8,847 bases of DNA from Chloroflexota bacterium (GCA_023415845.1 JAEZJB010000221.1:1-8847), one strand, 5' to 3'. Shown: positions 1-6,254, counted from the first letter of the stretch. Numbers and translations: made by a program. Notes: generated from the letters alone by a model not told the origin.

Positions 1-98
1 ATCGCCTCCGGAATCAATGCGAGGGCCACGAGCAGCCCGCTGATCAGGTCACGCGGAATATTGCCGAACCACTCGGTTCGGTACTGGGCAGGCGACAT
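1..98 (-). CDS. SulP-family anion (sulfate) permease, N-terminal fragment cut by the left edge
   Basis: Reading the minus strand from an ATG at 98 gives 32 codons that stay open to the edge. After a short polar start (MSPAQYRTEWF) comes GNIPRDLISGLLVALALIPEA. This closely resembles the entry to the first membrane helix of SulP/SLC26 transporters, where an Asn-x-x-x-Asp-Leu amphipathic stretch leads into a hydrophobic helix ending in Ile-Pro-Glu-Ala. SulP proteins are inner-membrane carriers for sulfate, bicarbonate or other anions and usually run to about 500-700 residues, often with a C-terminal STAS domain; all of that lies outside the window. A weak purine-rich ribosome site (GAAAG, 106-110) sits 7 bases before the ATG. 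The gene lies on the same strand as, and downstream of, the endonuclease III-like gene, 159 bases away. The family call rests on only 32 residues, and the substrate cannot be told. Confidence 0.72.
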   Translation of the reverse strand, partial: MSPAQYRTEWFGNIPRDLISGLLVALALIPEA

Positions 99-257
99 GG
101 GGTGTCTTTCAGGAAATCGAGCAGGCGCGCGGATCGGTGCGCCGCAGGCATTCTTGCCCATTGCCGGGAAGGGAGCAACTCGGTTCGGGCCGGGGCCTCT
201 CGACGCGACATTGCCTGGTTGAGCACGTTCTGCCATCGGCGTGTGAGACTGCAGGCG
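99..257. other. 159-base intergenic region between the glycosylase and SulP genes
   Basis: No credible gene is seen here. A short minus-strand frame (44-226) is arginine-rich and overlaps the SulP start in another frame. An imperfect inverted repeat at 124-143 (GGCGC...GCGCC, plus one more pair after a mismatch) lies about 25 bases before the SulP start, but no T-run follows it, so I do not call it a terminator. The 11-mer ACTCGGTTCGG at 178-188 recurs at 71-81 inside the SulP start. Any SulP promoter should lie here, but I see no convincing -35/-10 pair. Confidence 0.5.
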
Positions 258-923
258 TTATCGATGGCTGGTCACGCCCACCTGCTCGCACATCTCCAGC
301 ACAGGACAGGTCGAGCATTTCGGGCGCTCCCCGGTGCAGATATGCTTGCCAAACGGCACGAGCAACCGGTTGATCTCGATCCGGAAGCGCTCCGGGAGAA
401 TCTCCTCCAGCGCGACCATCGTCTTCTCGGGGGTCGTCGTCCGGACGTACCCCCACCGGTTCGTCACCCGGTGGACATGAATGTCGACGCTGATCACCGG
501 CACGCCACAGGCGACACCAAGCGTCAGGTTGGCGCATTTGGGCCCAATGCCCGCGAACGACTGCAGGACCTCACCGTCACACGGAATCTCTCCGCCGAAT
601 TCCTCCTGCGTCCGCCGCGCGATCTCCTTGATCTGCACGGCTTTCCGCGGCGCGAACGTCACATCGCGAATGGCCTGCTCAATCTCGGTGATCGGCAGGT
701 CGATCATCGCGCCGGGGGTGCGGGCCAGGGCAAAGAGCCGTGGCGCTGCCTTCACAGACACCTCGTCACGCGTCCGCACCGAGAGCAGGCACGCAATCAC
801 CTGCTCGAACACAGTGTCGTAACCTGCCTCCGCCAGTTCGAACATCGCTGCCGGCGGAAACGGTGCCACGGCGTCGGCCACCTTCTGCATCACCACGTCG
901 ATGTCGAACAGAGTCTTGGTCAT
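258..923 (-). CDS. nth: Endonuclease III-like DNA glycosylase/AP lyase (HhH-GPD, [4Fe-4S])
   Basis: A 221-residue protein, close to the usual 210-220 of endonuclease III, which removes oxidised pyrimidines and nicks abasic sites in base-excision repair. The helix-hairpin-helix (SFAGIGPKCAN, 122-132) carries the catalytic lysine K129. The catalytic aspartate is D147 in VDIHVHR. The 18-residue gap between them equals that of E. coli Nth (K120/D138). Four cysteines, C196-x6-C203-x2-C206-x5-C212, form the C-terminal iron-sulfur loop. The start is ATG 923 with a strong site (GGGAGGA on the minus strand, plus 929-935) 5 bases upstream. Odd points: the usual LLSAQ-x-TD motif reads LLSVRTRD, putting R50 where E. 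coli has the base-gap-filling Q41, and the IGLY-type motif is VTFA (88-91). It could therefore be a divergent Nth or a related HhH-GPD enzyme with altered lesion preference. It is divergent from the nucleotidyltransferase gene, with no shared function evident. Confidence 0.9.
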   Translation of the reverse strand: MTKTLFDIDVVMQKVADAVAPFPPAAMFELAEAGYDTVFEQVIACLLSVRTRDEVSVKAAPRLFALARTPGAMIDLPITEIEQAIRDVTFAPRKAVQIKEIARRTQEEFGGEIPCDGEVLQSFAGIGPKCANLTLGVACGVPVISVDIHVHRVTNRWGYVRTTTPEKTMVALEEILPERFRIEINRLLVPFGKHICTGERPKCSTCPVLEMCEQVGVTSHR

Positions 924-951
924 CGCTGTCCTCCCGGCCCTCAGGCTTGCC

Positions 952-963
952 GTGCCATGGCAC
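952..963. promoter_or_regulatory. 12-base perfect palindrome, candidate operator in a divergent promoter region
   Basis: GTGCCATGGCAC reads the same on both strands. It sits 29 bases before the glycosylase start and 44 bases before the nucleotidyltransferase start, inside the 84-base gap between these divergent genes. It overlaps a weak plus-strand -35-like TTGCCG (947-952), but I see no good -10 at the right spacing. A dimeric repressor site is an inference; the symmetry itself is plain. Confidence 0.35.
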
Positions 964-992
964 CATCATTTCGCTGGCCTGTCACTGCCCCG

Positions 993-1000
993 AAAGGAAG
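993..1000 (+). promoter_or_regulatory. Ribosome binding site that sets the nucleotidyltransferase start
   Basis: AAAGGAAG lies 7 bases before the ATG at 1008. The reading frame is open from 102, so this site picks the true start over earlier in-frame codons, including the ATG at 957. Confidence 0.7.
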
Positions 1001-1007
1001 CCCCGTC

Positions 1008-1862
1008 ATGGACCACCTCGCCACTGCGCCACCCGAGGTCCGCGCGATCGTCGACGAGCTTCGTCGTGGGATCACCTCCGCCCTTGGTACCAACCTTGTT
1101 GGCCTCTACCTTACCGGGTCGCTGACCTATGGCGACTTCGACCCTGGCTCGAGTGATATCGATTACCTGGCGGTGCTTCGACGGCCACTCGCGCCGCCGG
1201 AGCGAGACGCCCTTGCCGACCTGCACCGCGAGATCGGCGAGCAGTACCCGGCCTGGCGCGAACGCATCGAAGGCTCCTACGTTACCGCCAGCATGCTCCT
1301 ATCCGTCGAGCCGCCTGCCGAACCTCGTCCCTACGTCAATGGCGGTACCTTCTGGGATCCTGAACCGCGCTACGGCAACGAGTGGCTCATCAACCGATAT
1401 GCGCTCCAGGAATGCGGCATCGCCCTTGCCGGACCGGCATTCAGCGACCTCGTGCCACCGGTATCGGTCACTGACGTGCGCGCCGCCTCTGCCCGCGATC
1501 TGGTCGAGGAGTGGCTACTGCAACTCGATGATCCCGCCTTCCTGCCCGATAGCCACCATCAGGCCTACGTGACATTGACCATGTGCCGCATCCTCCACCG
1601 CCATGCCAACGATGAGGTGGTCTCGAAGCGGCAGGCGGCGGTCTGGGCTCGCGACAGGCTTGAACCTCGCTTGCAGGACCTCATCGATGCCGCACTTGCC
1701 TGGCAACATGGTGATCTGCTCGACCACCGTGACGACGTTCGGGAGTTCGTGGCCCTCACGGGCCATCTGCTCTCGGCGCCGGAGTGGTCGCAGGCTGCTG
1801 GACAAGCCGATGGGACTGGGAGACAAGCGAACGAGCTGCCAGGCGAGGATAATGCAAGGTAG
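1008..1862 (+). CDS. AadA/ANT(3'')-like nucleotidyltransferase (DUF4111-type C-terminal half)
   Basis: A 284-residue cytoplasmic protein of the AadA type, which in characterised members transfers AMP from ATP to streptomycin and spectinomycin. The nucleotidyltransferase signature is G37-S38 followed by the metal-binding pair D50-x-D52 (TGSLTYGDFDPGSSDIDYL is the surrounding stretch). E88 in RIEGSYV lines up by eye with the AadA catalytic base E87. GIALAGPAFSDLVPPV (137-152) matches the conserved AadA stretch VALVGPAAEELFDPV. YVTLTMCRIL (187-196), then K207 in VVSKRQAAVWARDRL, match the AadA C-terminal helices and active-site lysine. About 20 polar residues at the C-terminus (264-284) extend past the usual end. 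The open frame reaches back to 102, but that part is antisense to the glycosylase gene, so the start at 1008 is preferred. The next gene follows after 45 bases. Substrate is unknown: AadA-like proteins in environmental genomes may not confer resistance. Confidence 0.85.
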   Translation: MDHLATAPPEVRAIVDELRRGITSALGTNLVGLYLTGSLTYGDFDPGSSDIDYLAVLRRPLAPPERDALADLHREIGEQYPAWRERIEGSYVTASMLLSVEPPAEPRPYVNGGTFWDPEPRYGNEWLINRYALQECGIALAGPAFSDLVPPVSVTDVRAASARDLVEEWLLQLDDPAFLPDSHHQAYVTLTMCRILHRHANDEVVSKRQAAVWARDRLEPRLQDLIDAALAWQHGDLLDHRDDVREFVALTGHLLSAPEWSQAAGQADGTGRQANELPGEDNAR

Positions 1863-1892
1863 TTCGGACCGCTGAACGTCCCACTCCACTCT

Positions 1893-1898
1893 GAAAGG
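1893..1898 (+). promoter_or_regulatory. Ribosome binding site favouring ATG 1908 over TTG 1902
   Basis: GAAAGG lies 9 bases before ATG 1908 but only 3 bases before the in-frame TTG at 1902, so the ATG is the likely start of the exported serine hydrolase. Confidence 0.6.
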
Positions 1899-1907
1899 CT
1901 CTTGCTC

Positions 1908-3527
1908 ATGGCGGACCCATCTTCTCGATCCAGACGATTCTCTCGCCGCACGGGCCTGCAGGCCGGTGTGCTCGCCACCGCCGCCACGGGCATGGCTGCC
2001 GTTTCCGGTTTCGCCCAGGAGGCCTCACCAGCGGCATCGGCACCCGCAGGCATCACTACCAGCGGTGTCGAAGCCGCTGTGGCCGCCATACCGGCCTACA
2101 TCGAATCACTCATGGATGAGACGGGCGTGCCAGGGATCGCCATTTCGGCTGTCTTCAACGATGCCACGGTTTACGCCGCCGGGTTTGGCGTGCGCGAAGT
2201 AGGCGTCGACGGCGCGGTTGATGCCGACACGGTCTTCCAGTTGGCCTCCGTCTCCAAACCGGTTGGCGCCACGGTCGTCTCCTCGATGGTGGGAGAAGGG
2301 CTGTTCACCTGGGACACCTCGCTCGCCGACCTGGGCTCGACCACGATTCTCAGCGATGCCTGGGTGTCGGGGGAAGTGACACTTGCCGACCTCTACTCGC
2401 ATCGCAGTGGCTTGCCCGACCACGTCCTCGATGTTTACGAGGATCTGGGGGCGGACCGTGATCAGGTCCTGCACGCTCTGCGCTACGTCAACCTCGTCGG
2501 CCGCTTTCGCGATTCGTACGCCTACACCAATTTCGGGCTGACCGCGGCTGCGGTGGCTGCCGCAAACTACTCTGGTTCTACCTGGGAGGAAGCGTCGGTC
2601 GCTCGCCTCTACGAGCCTGCCGGCATGACCCGCACGACCTCGGTCAATGCCGAATTCGTCGCGATGGACAACCGCGCAGTCGGTCACGTGCTGGTCGATG
2701 GCGAATGGCAGCACGTCTTCGATCGTCAACCGGACGCCCAGTCTCCCGCCGGTGGGGTGAGTTCTTCCGCCAACGACATGGCACGCTGGATGCGCCTCGA
2801 ACTCAATCTCGGTGAACTCGACGGCACGCAAATCCTCGCGCCAGAGGGTTTGCAGCAGACTCGCATTCCCCACGCCATTTCCCAGATGCCGGAGGATCCT
2901 TCCACCGAGCGCGCCGGATTCTATGGCCTTGGCTGGAATGTCAGCTACCAGGCCAATGGCGAGGTTCAGGTTGGCCATTCCGGCGCCTTTGCCTCCGGGG
3001 CCGGCACCACCGTCTACCTGCTGCCGGACGCCGGTCTCGGCGTCACCGTCCTCACCAACGCGTTCCCGCTGGGGGTGGCCGAATCGATCGCGCTGACGTT
3101 CCTCGACATCGCCCGCTATGGTGAGCCGCGGTTCGATTACTTCCCGATCCTCAAGCCGATTCTGGAGCGAGACGCGGCTCCGTTGTACGGTAACGATGTC
3201 GCCTCGCCACCGGAAGAGGTCCGGCCGCCAGCCGCCCCCGAGTCCTACCTCGGCACCTACGAGAGCGATGTCTTCGGGCCGCTTGACGTTGTCGAGGATG
3301 GCGAGCATCTCGCCATGATCCTCGGTCCGGTGGGCATGCAGTTCCCGCTTGCCCATTATTCGCGCGACGTCTTTACCTACATGCCGCCGGGCGAGAACGG
3401 TGGTGTGGAGAGTGCGGTTACCTTCACCCTCGGTGCGGATGGCATCGCCACGCAGGTGGTGCTGGAGAACCTGGATCTTAACGGTGCGGGTACCTTCACC
3501 CGCCCGTCGGCCGAGGGCGCGGAGTAG
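1908..3527 (+). CDS. Exported class C beta-lactamase/esterase-like serine hydrolase (peptidase S12 family)
   Basis: A 539-residue protein of the class C beta-lactamase, EstB and D-aminopeptidase fold. The N-terminus holds a twin-arginine signal (SRRTGLQAG, 12-20), a hydrophobic Ala-rich stretch (to about 34) and an Ala/Ser/Pro linker, so it is probably exported folded through Tat. Active-site motifs run in order: S114-V-S-K117 (SxxK nucleophile and base), Y206-T-N208 (YxN), and H357-S-G359 in place of the KTG box of true AmpC enzymes. HxG is typical of the esterase and peptidase members. A further C-terminal domain (about 444-532, PESYLGTYES onward) looks like the DUF3471-type beta-barrel often found on these proteins. 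The reaction may be ester, amide or D-peptide hydrolysis; beta-lactam hydrolysis is possible but not shown. It follows the nucleotidyltransferase by 45 bases with no clear terminator between them, so cotranscription is possible. Its stop lies 9 bases from the stop of the convergent amidohydrolase gene. Confidence 0.88.
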   Translation: MADPSSRSRRFSRRTGLQAGVLATAATGMAAVSGFAQEASPAASAPAGITTSGVEAAVAAIPAYIESLMDETGVPGIAISAVFNDATVYAAGFGVREVGVDGAVDADTVFQLASVSKPVGATVVSSMVGEGLFTWDTSLADLGSTTILSDAWVSGEVTLADLYSHRSGLPDHVLDVYEDLGADRDQVLHALRYVNLVGRFRDSYAYTNFGLTAAAVAAANYSGSTWEEASVARLYEPAGMTRTTSVNAEFVAMDNRAVGHVLVDGEWQHVFDRQPDAQSPAGGVSSSANDMARWMRLELNLGELDGTQILAPEGLQQTRIPHAISQMPEDPSTERAGFYGLGWNVSYQANGEVQVGHSGAFASGAGTTVYLLPDAGLGVTVLTNAFPLGVAESIALTFLDIARYGEPRFDYFPILKPILERDAAPLYGNDVASPPEEVRPPAAPESYLGTYESDVFGPLDVVEDGEHLAMILGPVGMQFPLAHYSRDVFTYMPPGENGGVESAVTFTLGADGIATQVVLENLDLNGAGTFTRPSAEGAE

Positions 3528-3536
3528 TTCGGCCGG

Positions 3537-4109
3537 CTAGGTTTCCTGGGAAGATCCGTTGGCTTCCCCCTCCATTGGGCCCGGCGCAGCGAGGTGGCCG
3601 CCGCCGAGTCCCGCATCACGGAGATGTTGCGCCCCCAGGTTCCGCGCCAGCACCGCCAGACCGGCCAGGTGCGCCTGCAATCCAGCCGTGCTGGCGCAGC
3701 AGTCGACGTATACCTCCGGCACGATCGACAGGTCGAAGAGGTCCATCGCCACCTTCAACACGCACATGTCTGTGTCGATGCCGACGACCGCGACCCGTGT
3801 GACGCCCTCCTGCACCAGATGCTCGCCGAGGCCGTCGGGCAGGCCGGCATAGCCCGACTTCTCAAAGATCCGGTCCTCGTCCGCCAGTTCGAGTAGCTGG
3901 TCGGCCAGTTCGGTTTCGGGCGCTTCGGCGCAGGCGTCCCATTTGAGGATCTGCCGAAACGCTGACCCTTCCACATTGACGAACCGGGTGTAGTAGACCG
4001 GCTCGAACGATTGCGATTCGATCAGGGTTACGATCCGGTCCGGGAGGTGGGCCGTGAAGTCATTGAGGAAGCCATTCTGGACATCCACAACCAGCAATGG
4101 AGTAGTCAT
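3537..4109 (-). CDS. Isochorismatase-family cysteine hydrolase (amidohydrolase)
   Basis: A 190-residue alpha/beta protein of the isochorismatase-like family, cytoplasmic, with no signal peptide. The family catalytic triad is visible: D9 in LLVVDVQNGF, K84 in FEKSGYAGL, and nucleophile C116 in GIDTDMCVLKVAMDLF. Members hydrolyse amides or ureides (nicotinamidase, N-carbamoylsarcosine amidase, RutB ureidoacrylate hydrolase, biuret hydrolase) or the vinyl ether of isochorismate. The presence of Lys-Cys favours the amidase type. The last 20 or so residues (GGGHLAAPGPMEG onward) are a loose polar tail. The start is ATG 4109 with GGAGG (plus 4116-4120) 6 bases upstream. It is last in a minus-strand group, 83 bases after the SMP-30-like gene, with a strong stem-loop in that gap. 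The neighbourhood of allantoinase and xanthine dehydrogenase makes a nitrogen-rich amide or ureide substrate plausible, but nothing in the sequence names it. Confidence 0.88.
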   Translation of the reverse strand: MTTPLLVVDVQNGFLNDFTAHLPDRIVTLIESQSFEPVYYTRFVNVEGSAFRQILKWDACAEAPETELADQLLELADEDRIFEKSGYAGLPDGLGEHLVQEGVTRVAVVGIDTDMCVLKVAMDLFDLSIVPEVYVDCCASTAGLQAHLAGLAVLARNLGAQHLRDAGLGGGHLAAPGPMEGEANGSSQET

Positions 4110-4132
4110 GCAGTGCCTCCGCTCGACAGGTT

Positions 4133-4165
4133 GAGCCAGTCGCGTTATGGGCTCACGACTGGCTC
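4133..4165. other. Perfect 10-bp stem-loop between the SMP-30-like and amidohydrolase genes
   Basis: GAGCCAGTCG (4133-4142) and CGACTGGCTC (4156-4165) are exact inverse complements around a 13-base loop. The structure begins about 27 bases after the SMP-30-like stop codon and ends about 12 bases before the amidohydrolase Shine-Dalgarno, reading the minus strand. No T-run follows on either strand, so it is not a standard intrinsic terminator. It may stabilise or process the mRNA, partly attenuate the last gene, or bind a protein. Confidence 0.5.
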
Positions 4166-4192
4166 GGGAAAGGAGTGACCTGCGGGGTTGCC

Positions 4193-5095
4193 CTAGAAGG
4201 TTTTGGCCCCCTGCACTGGCAGCATGATCGAGTAGAGCGACGTCGTTCCGCAGATGAACAGGCGATTGCGCTTCGGGCCTCCGAACACCACGTTCGCCAC
4301 CCCTTCCGGCACCAGCACCTTGCCGAGCAGGTTGCCACCCAGGTCGATGCAGTGCACACCGTCACCTGCACTGGTCCAGATTCGGCCTTCGTCATCGAAG
4401 CGGAACCCGTCGAAGCCGCCAACCGTGCATGTGGCCAGAACGTCGCCACCGCTGAGCGTACCGTCGTCCTCCACGTCGAAGATGCGGAAGTGGCGTGTTG
4501 CCGCGCTGCCGGTATCCGATATCACCAATTGGGATTCGTCCGGAGTGAAGGCGAGTCCGTTCGGGCGGTCGAAATCATCGGCTACGATGGTGATCTCGCC
4601 AGTCTGGCCATCGATTCGGTACACGAAATTGCCGTCCTGCTCGACCGGCGCCTTGTGTCCCTCGTAGTCGGAGTCGATCCCGTATGGTGGATCGGTGAAC
4701 CAGATCGATCCGTCCGACTTCACGACCACGTCATTGGGCGAGTTGAGCGGCTTGCCGTCGAACTGGTCGGCCAGCACGGTGATCGAGCCGTCGTGCTCGG
4801 TGCGCGTGACGCGCCGGTTGCCATGTTCGCACGACACCAGTCGACCTTCGCGGTCCACGGTGTTCCCGTTCGAGTATCCCGCCGGGTTGCGGAACACTCC
4901 GGTCACCCCCGTCGTTTCATCCCAGCGCAGCATCCGGTCGTTCGGAATGTCGCTCCAGACGAGGGATCGCATCATGGGGAAGTAGGCTGGTCCTTCTGCC
5001 CACCGACATCCCTCGAACAGTTTCTCGACCCGCGCGGAGCCTTTGATCAGGGAGCCAAACGCCGGATCGATGATCTCGTAATCACTCATGGCCAT
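4193..5095 (-). CDS. SMP-30/gluconolactonase/LRE-like beta-propeller hydrolase
   Basis: A 300-residue six-bladed beta-propeller of the SMP-30/gluconolactonase family, which opens sugar or other lactones using one divalent metal; some relatives hydrolyse organophosphates. Family landmarks: E34 in CRWAEGPAYFP (metal ligand in blade 1), N121 in LNSPNDVVV, the SDGSIWFTDPPYGI signature (127-140), N179 in DRPNGLAFTPDESQL, and D229 in GGFDGFRFDDEGRIW. E34, N179 and D229 match the three metal ligands of human SMP-30 (E18, N154, D204) by motif. No signal peptide is seen. The frame is open upstream to 5287, but AAGGAGG (plus 5103-5109) stands 7 bases before ATG 5095, so translation begins at MAMSDYE rather than at the longer form; ATG 5089 is less well spaced. 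It is the middle gene of the minus-strand group. The substrate is unknown; a lactone product of neighbouring enzymes is conceivable. Confidence 0.88.
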   Translation of the reverse strand: MAMSDYEIIDPAFGSLIKGSARVEKLFEGCRWAEGPAYFPMMRSLVWSDIPNDRMLRWDETTGVTGVFRNPAGYSNGNTVDREGRLVSCEHGNRRVTRTEHDGSITVLADQFDGKPLNSPNDVVVKSDGSIWFTDPPYGIDSDYEGHKAPVEQDGNFVYRIDGQTGEITIVADDFDRPNGLAFTPDESQLVISDTGSAATRHFRIFDVEDDGTLSGGDVLATCTVGGFDGFRFDDEGRIWTSAGDGVHCIDLGGNLLGKVLVPEGVANVVFGGPKRNRLFICGTTSLYSIMLPVQGAKTF

Positions 5096-5228
5096 CTCTG
5101 GTCCTCCTTGGTTCTTGTCCCCGATTATCCAACCAATTGGCGGAATGCAGCTTCCGTTCACGACCACCCGGCGCGAGCGTGAGCGACCTCCCGTTCCCAC
5201 GGCGCCCGTCACCTGCCGGGTCAGCGGA
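5096..5228. other. 133-base gap before the SMP-30-like gene, with possible promoter
   Basis: On the minus strand a GATAAT box (plus 5124-5129) lies 28 bases before ATG 5095, so a short leader carrying the AAGGAGG site could start there. No good -35 element is visible 16-18 bases upstream. Just upstream is the 8-base palindrome CCAATTGG (5133-5140), placed where a repressor or activator could bind. The lower half of the gene group may therefore have its own promoter. No terminator for the class A-like gene is seen. Confidence 0.3.
5103..5109 (-). promoter_or_regulatory. Strong ribosome binding site setting the SMP-30-like start at 5095
   Basis: AAGGAGG on the minus strand, 7 bases before the ATG whose first base is 5095. 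It argues against the 64-codon longer reading frame. Confidence 0.8.
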
Positions 5229-6146
5229 CTACTTGTCAAGTGTCGACAGGTAATCCCATACCCAGCGGGAGGCGTGCGACATCGCATCCACTACTGCCGG
5301 AATGTCGTCCTGATCGCGGCTCATGAAGGCGATCGCGTAGCTCACCTCCGGCGAGTACACGATCCCGACGTCGTTCTTGACACCACGGAGGGAACCGGTC
5401 TTGTGGGCAGTTTCGATCCCGGCGTCGGTTGGCAGCCGGTAGGGGATGATCGAGGTGAAGTTCTGGTGCTTCAGGATCGAGAGGGCCTCCTCGCGGCTTT
5501 CCGGCGTCAGGCCGGTACCAGCATCGATCGTCTCCATCAGCCGCACCATGTCGGCAGGTGTCGAGACGTCGTTGTTCTCATCGGCAATCATCCCGCGATT
5601 GGTGGGGCCGGGCTCGTACGTCTTCAGGAATTCCCGCAGGTAGTCCCAGGTTACCTCGGGCGAGTCCGGGTCGAGTTCCGCATAGGCACAGAAGAGTTCG
5701 CGGATCGTGAGCGGCAGGAAGGTGCGGGTCATGCCGACCTCCTGCAGCATGGCCGCGACCCGCTCCTTGCCCAGTCGCCGGAAAATGATGTCGGTTGCCC
5801 AGTTGTCGGACACCGTGATCATCAGTTCGGCCAGGTCGCGCATTGTCGGCTGCAGGCCATCATCGAGGTGCTGGTAGACACCCGAACCGGGCACCCGGTC
5901 GTCATGGCGCAGGGTGACGCGTTCGGCCGGGTCGACCTCGCCCGCATCGACCTGGCGGAAGAATTCGTACAGCAAGGGCACCTTCAGGGTTGATGCCGTC
6001 TGGAACATTTCGTCGGGGTTCCAGGTCAGTTCGAGGCCGGTGGCCAGCACCTTCACCTTCATGCCAACTGGCCCCGAAAGGCTGCCATAGAAGCCATTCA
6101 TCGCTTCGGCGAATGCTGTCTGGGCCTGGTCTTGCGAAACTGTCAC
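5229..6146 (-). CDS. Class A beta-lactamase-like serine hydrolase without signal peptide
   Basis: A 305-residue protein with the three penicillin-recognising motifs of class A beta-lactamases: S52-T-L-K55 (QTASTLKVPLL), S113-D-N115 (ITVSDNWATD) and K249-T-G251 (AHKTGSLRGVKNDVGIV). Spacing between motifs suits class A (family length about 290). The Glu166 general base has no clear match: YEPGPTN (177-183) resembles WEPELN but is one residue longer before the Asn, and STP at 195-197 matches the following conserved stretch. Unlike secreted beta-lactamases, it starts directly with a polar helix (MTVSQDQAQTAFAEAM) and shows no signal peptide, implying a cytoplasmic enzyme. The start is GTG 6146, with AAGGA (plus 6156-6160) 9 bases upstream. 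It heads a minus-strand group and is divergent from allantoinase. It could be an amidase or esterase on the same fold rather than a resistance enzyme. Confidence 0.85.
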   Translation of the reverse strand: MTVSQDQAQTAFAEAMNGFYGSLSGPVGMKVKVLATGLELTWNPDEMFQTASTLKVPLLYEFFRQVDAGEVDPAERVTLRHDDRVPGSGVYQHLDDGLQPTMRDLAELMITVSDNWATDIIFRRLGKERVAAMLQEVGMTRTFLPLTIRELFCAYAELDPDSPEVTWDYLREFLKTYEPGPTNRGMIADENNDVSTPADMVRLMETIDAGTGLTPESREEALSILKHQNFTSIIPYRLPTDAGIETAHKTGSLRGVKNDVGIVYSPEVSYAIAFMSRDQDDIPAVVDAMSHASRWVWDYLSTLDK

Positions 6147-6254
6147 GTTGTCGGGTCCTTGTACTGCGTCGTGCGGAAATCGGCGAATTCCTGGCCCGGA
6201 TTGTAGCCGTCCTTGCCCTCCCCCGAAAGGCCCCCTCCACCATCCTCGACCGCT

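Noticed and set aside
124..143. Inverted repeat before the SulP gene as a terminator
   Set aside because: On the transcribed strand only five contiguous pairs form and no T-run follows.
71..188. 11-base direct repeat ACTCGGTTCGG (71-81 and 178-188)
   Set aside because: There are only two copies, one within coding sequence, and no flanking symmetry. Probably chance.
44..226. 60-codon minus-strand frame at the left end
   Set aside because: It overlaps the SulP start in another frame, is arginine-rich without recognisable motifs, and has no good ribosome site.
102..1007. Upstream 302-codon extension of the nucleotidyltransferase reading frame
   Set aside because: It lies wholly antisense to the well-supported glycosylase gene and the SulP gap, is rich in Arg and His, and has no family features. 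A ribosome site points to the start at 1008.
2106..3356. 416-codon minus-strand frame
   Set aside because: It is antisense to the serine hydrolase, which has intact SxxK, YxN and HxG motifs. Long antisense frames are common in GC-rich DNA.
4175..5182. 335-codon plus-strand frame
   Set aside because: It mirrors the SMP-30-like gene, and its composition (many Val, Arg, His) is typical of a reverse-strand shadow.
5096..5287. N-terminal 64-codon extension of the SMP-30-like protein
   Set aside because: It overlaps the end of the class A-like gene, has unlike composition, and the AAGGAGG site supports the start at 5095.
5088..5993. 301-codon plus-strand frame
   Set aside because: It is antisense to the class A-like gene and shows no family motif.
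6200..6205. Minus-strand TACAAT as -10 of the class A-like gene
   Set aside because: The hexamer is good, but no -35 match is found at 16-18 bases, so it is too weak to list as a promoter.
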